Of a DNA stretch of 64,000 nucleotides, positions 26,601 through 38,600 are shown piece after piece (the first letter of the stretch is position 1; each line of letters opens with the position of its first letter). The position numbers and the translations under genes were made by a program. Under the pieces are notes generated by a model. The model was not told where the DNA came from. It worked only from the letters and a program-made list of their open reading frames with translations, and did not search any database. Source of the DNA: Chiridota heheva (Eukaryota; Echinodermata; Holothuroidea; Apodida; Chiridotidae); assembly GCA_020152595.1 (NCBI GenBank), contig JAIGNY010001834.1, positions 1,083,501-1,147,500 of the forward strand. Reading direction: 5' to 3'.

Positions 26601-29600
26601 TACTCATGATCATGCAAGATGCACATGCTGGCCAATGAACTACTCATGATCATGCAAGATGCACATGCTGGCCAATGAACTACTCATGATCATGCAAGAT
26701 GCACATGCTGGCCAATGAACTACTCATGATCATGCAAGATGCACATGCTGGCCAATGAAGTACTCATGATCATGCAAGATGCACATACTGGTCAATGAAC
26801 TACTCATGATCATGCAAGATGCACATGCTGGCCAATGAACTACTCATGATCATGCAAGATGCACATGCTGGCCAATAAACTACTCATGATCATGCAAGAT
26901 GCACATGCTGGCCAATGAACTACTCCTTGAACATTTCATCAGTGATAAATCAGTTATGTATGAAGCTTAATGAAGAGAAAAATGAAAGTGATCTACATCT
27001 ACTTAAAATTCATGCTCTTTCTCATCATCATTATTAGCAGGTGCCTGTGATGGGATGATGTCCTATCTAGGGGGTGGCAAGTCTAGTGCTCTCCTCCATT
27101 TGCACCATAGAAACCGGGGATAAGCACTGGCCTAAATGAACCTTCATTGGCTTGAATGAATGTAAAGTAACTAGTAAATGTATGCTGGCTAAACAAATGT
27201 TAGAAACTGACCTTTCTTGACCTTACCAGTTTCAGGTCAGCAGTCCTGCATACCGCTGGATGGGTGTTCATGTCCTGTCATCAGCTGGTCTCGTTACTTC
27301 TCAGAGATACTTAAAACCAGGATCACACAGGTAACGTAGCTTTGGTATTTCTGTCATATCGGTATTAGAATAAAATTGGTCACTTGCTATCTTGCTTCTT
27401 TCAGAAGATAAAAAGCATTATAGATACCGCAAGTTTGTGCAACAATGACTGCTGTTGAAAGTAAGTTGCAGAAAAGTGAAGCCACACATTTTTTTTTGTG
27501 TAATTGTTAAAACAAAATAAAAATTACTTAAGACTAAATTTCAATAATTTTTTTCTCTAAAATTAAAGACTTGTTCTGACTCCCTCTTTTGGCAGAAATA
27601 TGAGGACTGATTATTCTGGAGTCTCTATAATAATATTTGGACATATTTTTTTGTGCACGTAGTACTATTGATAACCTTTTATGTGAAAGTTTTAATCAAA
27701 CACAATAATTCTTATGAACATTTAAAATAAATTTTTCAAAGACAGAGTATCAAAATTTCTAGGTTTTTTGTTGGATAGAGTACTTGTATTGATGTGCTTT
27801 TATAATTAGGGGGAAGAGACCATTAGGGGGATAGACCATTAGGGGATAGGCCATTAGGGGCTTAGACCATTAAGGCGATAGACCATTAGGGGGATAGACT
27901 ATTAGGGGGATATACTATTAGGGGGTAGACCATTCGGGGATAGACCATTGGGGATAGACCATTGGGGATAGACCATTAGGGGATAGACCATTAGGGGTAG
28001 ACCATTAGGGGATATACTATTAGGGGATAGACCATTGGGGAAAGGCCATTGGGGATAGGCCATTAGGGGATAGACCATTAGGGGATAGGTCATTAGGGGG
28101 GGATAGACCATTGGGGATAGATTATTGGGGATAGGCCATTAGGGGATAGACCATTAGGGAATAGACCATTAGGGGATAGACCATTAGGGGAGTAGACCAT
28201 TAAAGGGATAGACCATTGGGGATAGGCCATTAGGGGTAGGCCATTGGGGATAGACCATTAGGGGATAGACCATTAGGAGGATAGACCATTAGGGGATAGA
28301 CCATTGGGGATAGACCATTGGGGATAGATTATTGGGGGATAGACCATTAGGGGGATAGACCATTAGGGTGGGATAGACCATTGGGGGAATATACCATTAG
28401 GGGATAGACCATTAGGGGATAGGCCATTAGGGGATAGGCCATTAGGGGGATAGGCCATTGGGGATAAACCATTAGGGGAGTAGACCATTAGGGGATAGAC
28501 CATTAGGGGATAGGCCATTGGGGAATAGACCATTAGGGGATAGACCAGTAGACCATTAGGGGATAGACCATTAGGGGATAGACTATTAGGGGATATACTA
28601 TTGGGGGTAGACCATTGGGGATAGACCATTAGGGGAATAGACCATTAGGGGAATAGGCCATTAGGGGGATAGGCCATTGGGGATAGACCATTAGGGGATA
28701 GACCATTGGGGATAGACCATTAGGGAGTAGACCATTGGGGATAGACCATTAGGGGGGATAGGCCATTGGGGGTAGGCCATTAGGGGGATAGACCATTAGG
28801 GGAGTAGACCATTAGGGGGATAGACCATTAGGGGGATAGGCCATTAGGGGTAGGCCATTAGGGGATAGACCATTAGGGGGATAGACCATTAGGAGGATAG
28901 ACCATTAGGGGGATAGACCATTAGGGGGATAGACCATTAGGGGGATAGATTATTAGGGGGATAGACCATTAGGGGAATAGACCATTAGGTGGGATAGACC
29001 ATTAGGGGAATATACCATTAGGGGAATAGGCCATTAGGAGGATAGACCATTAGGGGGATAGACCATTAGGGGGATAGACCATTAGGGGAGTAGACCATTA
29101 GGGGAGTAGACCATTAGGGGATAGACCATTGGGGATAGGCCATTAGGGGGTAGGCCATTAGGGGATAGACCATTGGGAGTAGACCATTAGGGGATAGACC
29201 ATTAGGGGATAGGCCATTAGGGGATAGGCCATTAGGGGATAGACCATTAGGGGATAGACCATTAGGAGGATAGACCATTGGGGATAGACCATTAGGGGAT
29301 AGATTATTAGGGGATAGACCATTGGGGAATAGACCATTAGGTGGGATAGACCATTGGGGAATATACCATTAGGGGAATAGGCCATTAGGGGATAGACCAT
29401 TAGGGGATAGACCATTGGGGATAGACCATTGGGGATAGACCATTGGGGAGTAGACCATTAGGGGAGTAGACCATTAGGGGATAGACCATTAGGGGATAGG
29501 CCATTAGGGGGTAGGCCATTGGGGATAGACCATTAGGGGAGTAGACCATTAGGGGATAGACCATTGGGGATAGGCCATTAGGGGGTAGGCCATTAGGGGA

Positions 29601-32600
29601 TAGACCATTAGGGGGATAGACCATTAGGAGGATAGACCATTAGGGGGATAGACCATTAGGGGGATAGACCATTAGGGGGATAGATTATTAGGGGGATAGA
29701 CCATTAGGGGAATAGACCATTAGGTGGGATAGACCATTGGGAATATACCATTAGGGGATAGACCATTAGGGGGATAGGCCATTAGGGGGATAGGCCATTA
29801 GAGGGATAGGCCATTAGGGGGATAGACCATTAGGGGGATAGACCATTAGGAGGATAGACCATCAGGGGGATAGACCATCAGGGGGATAAACCATCAGGGG
29901 GATAGGCCATTAGGGGGATAGACCATTAGGGGGATAGACCATCAGGGGGATAGACCATTAGGGGGATAGACCATTAGGGGGAACAGCCCCAGCCATACTT
30001 TACTTGATGCTAATATTTTAATTTCTTCATTTACAGTGATGTGGATTGTTTGTATTATAACTATTTCTGCAGTATGGTAGTGCTTGTTCCTGGAAGTGTA
30101 GTTCTAGGTATGTACCATGGATGCTTTTTTTTGTGATACTGTAAAAGCTGGGCTGCCAATATTCAATTTGGGCCAATGTGGGTATCTTGAACAAGCAGGC
30201 CCCTTTGATAAGCCAAAGCTGGTATACTCCTGGTGAAACGCCATCTTATGAATGTGCATCCCTTTTCTTATTTGCCCCCACCTTCATCGTATCAGCGGCA
30301 CTGTCTACAGGTCATTTATTCATTGTGAGGATGTGGGCTGTGCTTCAGCAGAGTTGAACACAGAGCAATAACAAAGATAAAGAGTTATTATTCCCTCGCC
30401 AAAAAGCTGGTGAAGTGGGGATATAGTAGCTTTATCGCTCATCCAATCTGTTCGTTCGTCCACATCCATTGTCCGTCCAAGCTCATCAGTGTATTTTTTC
30501 ACTTACTGGGAACAAAAGATTTCTGCTCTTGGAGAGGAATGCCAACTATTTTTATGAAAATGATTTATATAAGGAGACTTGGTTTAAAAAAACCTTAAAA
30601 CAAATTCATTCCAGGCTTGAATAGCAAGTAAACTGTTTGTTCTAGTATGAAAAAAAAGTTGAATAATAGGCATATGGGACAGCATGTGGGATTGCATGGA
30701 ATGACCTGTGGGACAGGGTGGTAAGGCACATGGTAAGGCATGTGGTACATCACGTGGGACGGCACTTGGTATGACACGTGGTGCGGGACATGGTACAGCA
30801 CATGGTATGGCATGTGGTATGGCACGTGGTACGACACATGGTACAGGGAGGGATTGCATGTGGAACAGGGTGGCATGGTGTATAGGACAGGGTGGCAAGG
30901 CATACATTGGGATGTCGTCTTTATTGCAGTGTAATGGAATATGGGTCATGTGGTGGAATGGCATCTGGATTTTCATGTATGATTTCCTGTAGGGAAGGAT
31001 GTTGGATGGGATGGCATGTGGAACAGTGGGTGGGATGGCAGGTGTGATAGAGTGTGGAAAGCATGTTATTAGCTGCAAGGGGATTGTATCGTTTGCAATG
31101 TCTGGTTATAAAATGGTGTTTTTGGCCCAAGTGGACAGCAGATGTATAGGTCAAAATTGAGCTATGCGCACCAGTCTTATTGTTTTTGCTTGGCTTTTTT
31201 TTTAACTTTACCAAAAGGAATTGTACATGAAAGTGAGAATAGGATAGACAAGATAATGTGGAATGGGAGAAAAGCTCAATTAAGGAATGGAAGTGGAAGC
31301 AAATGGATTATTAACTTAGAAGGAAATATGAAATAGGATATACTTTACGTGGATTATGTAGAATCAGGATGCTTTTTGGTTCTGATGACAAGTCAGTTTG
31401 TAACCAATTTTAAAAATTGATATGCAATTCAAGGTATAAAAACAGTGTTCCATTACTTTGATCTTGTTTAGAAATGAGACGTGCTACTTATTCATATACC
31501 CTAAACAGTTTCAGTATTTTCCAAACCAAATATGAATATGGACAAGAGGTTTTTTGTCATGCTTGCTGCTGCTGGGGGTGTGTGTCTTCTGGATGTTTTG
31601 GGAGTTTGAAACATTTTTTGTCAGGTGAATTTTCTTCAGAAATCTCAATGATTTCACAGGTTTTACATATTGTTTGGTGAATTTTTAAAGTGTTTTGTTA
31701 TTGTTGTATTACCTGAAACAGGCGTGATATTTTTGCTTTTCCTTTTAATATTTACAGGAGATATTTTCAACTCTGTTTATTTCTTACATTGGTACAAGTC
31801 AAAATTTTACATGGGCTGCATTTTAAGGTGAGTAGCATCTCAGATTCTATGAATAATGTCATTAGCATACCCAATCCACAATGTGAGCAGATTGTGTACG
31901 ATGCGTCTGCTGCAATGGCTCAGTGCAGGTTAAGAATCATGAATCAAAGGTACCAGCTTTGATTCCCTGTTGTGAGCGCTTACCTGCTCCAGTCCACACA
32001 GCTATGGGGTGTAGTGCCGTTGAAAATACCAACAGAGTCCACAAGGGTAGAACAAAAGTACAAGTAGGGTGTAGCTTCCAAAGTCACACAGAAAACAACA
32101 GGTATATCTAGAACTTTATTGCTGAATATGATTGTTAGAGAATACATGCAGGGAAAACTATTTACAAAAGATGAACTGATGGGTTTCAGAGTCTGGAATA
32201 CTGTAGTCTGAATCTTAACTCCCAATGACTGACTAATCTTTAAGAGAGAATTGCAGTATTTAAAAGATTTAATTATGGTTATTATCTTAATGCTGAGGAA
32301 CCAGTTACCAGAAAAATGTTTCAATAATGGAATAAAGGAATGCAGGGGCAGATCTATAGGGGGTTCTGGGGGTTGGGCCAACGCCCCCGCCCAAAAAAAT
32401 TCCAGCATTTTTCATTACTTCAATAATAACCAGAACCCCCTTCTTTGTAAATTTTCTTCAGTCAGTCAGTTTTTAAGAAATTTACAGAAATATCTTATTA
32501 ATTTGTAGAAAATTTCCTTTATTCTCATGCAATTTTTGGAAAATTTCCTTTATTTTGGGGCAATTTTTCTTCAATTTTCTGGGAATTTTCTTCAATGTGT

Positions 32601-35600
32601 GGGAAAATTCTTTCATTTTTGGGAAATTTCCTTAATTCTCATACAATTGTTGAAAACTTTCCTTCATTTTGAGGCAATTTTTATTCAATTTTTTGTCACT
32701 TTCAACATTTAAGAAATTTCTTACATTCTTGAGTTATATTCTTAAATTTAGTAAAGGCACTGCTTCAAAATTTGGCCCGCAATTTTCAAGCAACAAATTA
32801 ATCACATCATTCCACAAAATTACCTTTGCATCATAACATTAAGGTATAAATACTTCTGTGCTCATATTTCATTTCACCTTTCCCCAGCAGCAAAGACAAA
32901 CAATGCCAGCATTGATTACAGTTTACTACTTATATTACAAAGGAATGCCATTATATTCAGATGTGTGTCACTAAAAATACCATGTAACAGTAGTTGTTAC
33001 CTTGAAGGAGCCTTGGAGAGGTGATACTGTATACAGATTTGTGGTTTGAGAAACAAAGAAATAGATAACTTTTTCTTCAATCGGCTCTGCTCCATTTGAG
33101 GGCAGGTTGAGATGTTCCTTGTTTTAATCAAAGCCATTTCTAATGCGAAATATTACCTTCATTTTTAAGCAGTTTTTAGATCTACGGTTAATTTTCTTCA
33201 ATTTTCAGGAAATTTCTTCAATGTTTGTAAAATCCTTTTAATGTTTGGGAAATTTTCTCAATTCTCATGGCAATTTTTGGAAAAATTCCTTCATTTTGGT
33301 TCAATTTATTTCTATTTCTGGAAAATTATTCAATTTTCGGGAAAATTTCCTTCAATGTATGGGAAATCACTTTCAATATTTGAAAGTTTTATTTCATTCT
33401 CATGTAATTTTTGGAAAATTTTTTTCATTATTTGTCACTTTTTTATCGATTTTAGGTAAATTTTCATCAATTTGGAAATGTCATTTATTTTTTTTGGATA
33501 TTATTTTTAATGATTAGGAAATTTCTTTAATTCTTGTGTAATTTTCTTTATTTTGGGTGCAATTTTTCTTTGATTTTTGGTAAATTTTCATCAATTATCA
33601 TGAAATGATACCAAATTTCTCTGGCCCTATTTCCCACAAGGGGAGAAGGAATTAAGTAGAGATACCAAATTTGACTAAAACTTCCAATGATTTGCCAAAT
33701 TTTACTTTAATTTTTGTTAATAATTTCCCAACTTTCCAACTTTATTGGCTCCCCCCAACCCTTCTGCAACAATTGCCATTGCACCCTCACAGTCCATCAC
33801 ATTCTTCTTGCTTGCCCCTGTACAACCCTCCCAGATCTTCCCTTGCTCCCTCACAACTCAATTGCCGAGTCCTTCCAGAAAAACCCTCTGGATAAGATTA
33901 TCTCCTTCCTTCATAATGCTTTCTCTCTACACCCATATTTAGTCTTCTCTCCCACCCCCTTTCTCTACTTTGTTTTTTCACCCATGCACCTCCTTTCTTG
34001 ATCCCAGCTTTCTGACTTTTAGTTCTTGTACTTCTCTCAATCCCCCTCTCTTTTCTTTTCTTTCTACCTCTAGAATGATCTAACCTCTCAGGCACAATTT
34101 GACCCTCGTTGTTGTGGTGCCGTTAAGCCCTCATCAAACAAATAAACAAACAAACTTTCCCAACTGAAAGAAAACATGCAATAGGGAAGGTGAAATCCTT
34201 TCAGGGAGTAGCCTACAATTCCCCAGCTGCTGCCTGTGCTTATAAGACTCTGCACCCTTGTCCTAATATGTTCCATTAATCATGACAAAACTGCTCATAA
34301 AACACTTTTTTGGATTGGTTCCCCTAATATTTTATCCTGGCACCGCTACTGGTTCTGGGGATTGGTTCCAACTTGGAACCACAACCCCCCTCCGAAAAAG
34401 TTCCAACATTTTCATGATAACCAGAACCCCCTCATACCACCCCTAGAATGTACAGGAAGTACAGGTTGATCAAAGAAACAAGTAAACTTAACTAAGGATG
34501 ACTGCAAATGAAACTATCAACAAAAGCACATTTGTCCAGAAAAACCTTACTCATAAGTAAGCCTACTGACGTAAACAAACATAAGAGAGTAATCATTCAT
34601 AAACATTTGTTTGAAAAGAGATAGCAGGTTATAGGTTAATTGCATGACCTTTGACATAAAAGAATGCCATTTCTGAGATAAATGGTGTGTATATAGTGAA
34701 GTCATTGGGTAACAGTTACCTAAAAATGTTTTGGAGACAATGACATCATATTTTTTGAAGAAAAACTGCATGTTTGGAAAGATTTGATTTCATCAGAATT
34801 GAATGACAGGAAGTAAATAAAGCAGTGGACCTGTTTTAAACATCTGTAAAATGAGTACCATCGCCAGGGGTGTAAATATAGCAGACCACAGCATCAATGG
34901 TCCCAGAAATGCTTTTAGGTCTCCATCAAAAGAAGAAAATTAATGGGGGGTGTGGGGGCGCAAATAGAAGGTAGGGGTGGAAACAAAGAGGGAAATGAAA
35001 AGGTCACTAAAATGATATTTCCTGTTAGAGTTCTGTTATTCTTGTTGTGGTATACTCCCAGAAAAAATTTTCAGGAATTAATATGGTCCCAGCAAAAAAA
35101 AAGGTATTCCTGGTCTGCTGAGGAGTTGACCTGCAATGGACTGGGGTCAGTGGCTTAGCCTAAGGGTGGGCAGAGGGGTGATCGCCCCACCAATATTCCT
35201 CAATATTCCATTTTATTGGTTCAAACTTAGTACCGTTAGTCAGCAGGGGCCATATTTTGTATCCTGTTGGTTTATTTCTGTAACTTGCCCCAGCAATATG
35301 GAGATCCTGGCTACGCCACTGACTGGAGTCCTGTTCAGTCCGAGTCTTGGGCTCTCATCTGCTTACGCCAATGAAACCGGAGATAAGTACCAGCCTGATG
35401 AGCCCGGAGATAAGCATCAGCCTGATGAGCCCGGAGATAAGCATCAGCCTGATGAGCCCGGAGATAAGCATCAGCCTGATGAGCATACATGGCTTGAATA
35501 CGGATTTTACTTAACTTTTATGTCTGTAATAGGATATCCAATATTATCCACTCCTTGTTCCAGGTGCATCATGTTTCACAAATAGACTTATAGGGCCTAG

Positions 35601-38600
35601 AGCAACACCCGTGGAATTTAATATGACACTTTGTCCCTCATTTAGACAAAGTGATGATCATCAAAAGCAGTAATTACTCATATCAATTCCACATATTCGC
35701 AAATGTCTTTGTGACTAAAATAAACATAAAAGGAAAGTGATGAATTCCTTTTCATTATTACTTTTAAAAAAGTTCATTTTCCCTCTTCAATAATCGAGAT
35801 ATAAATTCAGTTTTTTGTTTTTCAGAATCATTGAAAAGTGTATCCAGATATTAAAGAATCTTTAATATGGATTTTCTATCAACTGTGTTTTCCTACAGTC
35901 GTCACTGTGCGGAAAGAGCGTCCTTCTGGAAGGTATAGCCTACCTGATCAGCTTATATAAGAGGTCAGGTAGATTAACCCTTAAACGCTCAATCGGTTGT
36001 GGCACGACCGGTTTGAACATGCACTTTAAGAAAAAATATTTTCCTTCGTCAAATAGGCCCACAGCAGTGATCTTGGTATCATTTAAAAGAGCTGGAATAG
36101 TTCTTTCAGAAAATGTAACTTTTTAGTGGGAGTTTTGTTAAAAATGTTTGAGAAAAATGGGTTGAAAATAGAGAAGAAAACAAAATGCAAAAAAATTAAC
36201 AACTTACTAGCCATATTTCCAAACCTTGCTTTTGGCTAAAAACCTGTGAGGAACTGTCAAAGACATCAATGCATCCAATTCCGGTTGAATTTTGACTGCC
36301 CCTATCATTAATATCTTTTTTTGGCAAAAGTTGTGCAAAATGTAATGATTTTTAACCTTTTTGAGACCAATTTTCAAAATAAATTATAGCTCCTGATTGC
36401 AACATAAGTGCCCAATACAAAAAAAAATATCGTTAGAATTGTTATTACACATATTTTTGATTGAAATAAAAAAGAGCAACTACCCCCTCTTTGTCCAGAC
36501 CAAAATATAAGTATTAAAAACAAATCCACACTCTACTCATAGGCAGTGTAGTGTAGCTACACTTTCACGTGAGCTACCCGAGTTCGAAAACAGTACCGGA
36601 TGCGCGGCTTTGTTTTTCGCGAGTAATTATAGCAGTGATTATTATTTATTATTTTATTGTTTGTGCAGGTTTTGCTTTGAGGAAAAGAAACAAATTAGAT
36701 TGGTATCAATGGAAGGAAATTTCACAAACAATCTTAATATGTAAAAAAATCCTCCCTTTTCATTATTTACAAGAAATGATACAAGTTTAAAAAAGAAATG
36801 GAGCAATTTCAACCTAATTTTTCCTAAAATTTGCAAACTTTTATATTTAGGTCGATATTTTTTTTTTTAATTTGAATCTTTTATTGAAAAGTTTATTGTC
36901 TTAACATTCATAGAAACCAAACTTGTAGTGATAGAAATTTAAAGGAAAGTTGTGAAAATTAACTTTGAAAATAAAGTTAAGAAAAATTGCAGTCACGTTT
37001 TGAACACACTGAGTGTTAAAGGGGTTAAGCAATGATTTAAGAAAAAACAATAGATTAGCATAAGATTTTAGCACTTTTTAGAGCTCATATACCTTAACCC
37101 CTAGTTCATTCCCATATACAGTTATCTACCTCAAAAATCCTAGGCTCACAAAGTTTTATCCCCACAGAATCTTTTTCTTAAGTTTGATCTGTATTGCCAT
37201 TTAAGTTCTAAATACTTCAGGATCTTCCTAATTAATTTGATCCAAGGCCGTATCATTGTTTTCAGTTTCATTCAGGCTCAGTGTTTCATTGTTTGAGTTC
37301 TATTCAGGCAAGATTCACATTCCATCATAATAGGAATTATATTACGTATTTGCCCAAAATTTTGCATCAATCATATATAGACCTGTGAATTATTTTTGTT
37401 TTTCAAAGGAATAACAATTTTGCACATGTTACATCAATAGCCAATGATGGTGATGATAATTTAAAGAACAAAACAGGCAGTATAAAAATGAAATTAGATG
37501 GCTTTTGTTGGAAAACATTAAGTACTGCCTAAAACACCTAATGTACTAACTAGGGAGAGGCAAAAAGGTAAGTAGAATAAAAATCTTGTGTAAGTTATAC
37601 ATGTTTGTTATATCCAGTAACACTGTAATTCATCATTGTTTTCACAGTGGCATTCTTGGTGCTTTTCTCAACTTATTTTTCATCAATATCAAGGCAACGT
37701 CACCGGATGTCTTGCCAGCCACAACAGCAACAGCTAAAACCGTCCTTGTATTTGCCTCTACATTCATTTTTGAATCTGTTTTTACCAGCGATTTCACCTT
37801 CAGGTGAGGAAAGCTAAGATATTCTTAGTATTTGCAGTTTTAGTTTGAAAATGGCATTTTTTTTTTTTTTTTAATGAGCAAATGATAAAAAAATAATTGA
37901 TTTCTTGAATTTAATTTCAATGCCAAGTATGCCATAGTTAACTAAATAACTTAAAAGCTTCAACATTTTGCTGTAGACATTTTCATAGTGGAATCGGTAT
38001 TTTTGGGAAATCTAATTTAAATAATGTCACATGGCTGAAATTCATGTGTCCATAATGGACCAATCAAATTCAGGGGGAATCCTGATCAGCTGCACAATTT
38101 ACTAGCGTATGGGGTCAAGCCCATAAAAAATACAATTTCACACACTAATCAACAGTATATGCATACAGAAATAGGCACTTCACTGAACTATTCGAGACTT
38201 GAATTGTAGCATAATTTGGTTAGGAAATTCCTATACCAAACAGAAAACTTTGTATAAACTGTATCATCTACATTCACACAAGTTTTCCGATATGCAAAAC
38301 TAGTCGTCTCATTCACAGTTTACAAAGGATTTTCTGCCAAAAGTACTCGATTCTGCTTCATATTTTGTGCTGTGAGGTCAACGGCACAATTTCATACCAT
38401 TAGGCCCTCCGCACTGAACACCAACATTTTAAAATTTAAATGATTATTGCCAATTTATGTCCTATTGTTGTGTTTAAATTGTGCACAAATGCTTTTAATG
38501 TTTCTTGAGTGCTGAGGGAATGTAAACCCCAAAGAACATACAACATTCCATTACAAAAAGCAGCAGTTTTACATGCACACAAGGCCTACAACTCCATGCA

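Noticed and set aside
27808-29985. Interstitial telomeric repeat
   Set aside because: TTAGGGG words occur, but the unit is ~15 bp with ATAGACCA between. True (TTAGGG)n is absent.
33714-34001. Overlapping 60-95-codon frames as host genes
   Set aside because: They are part of a truncated LINE tail that recurs at 1795-2185.
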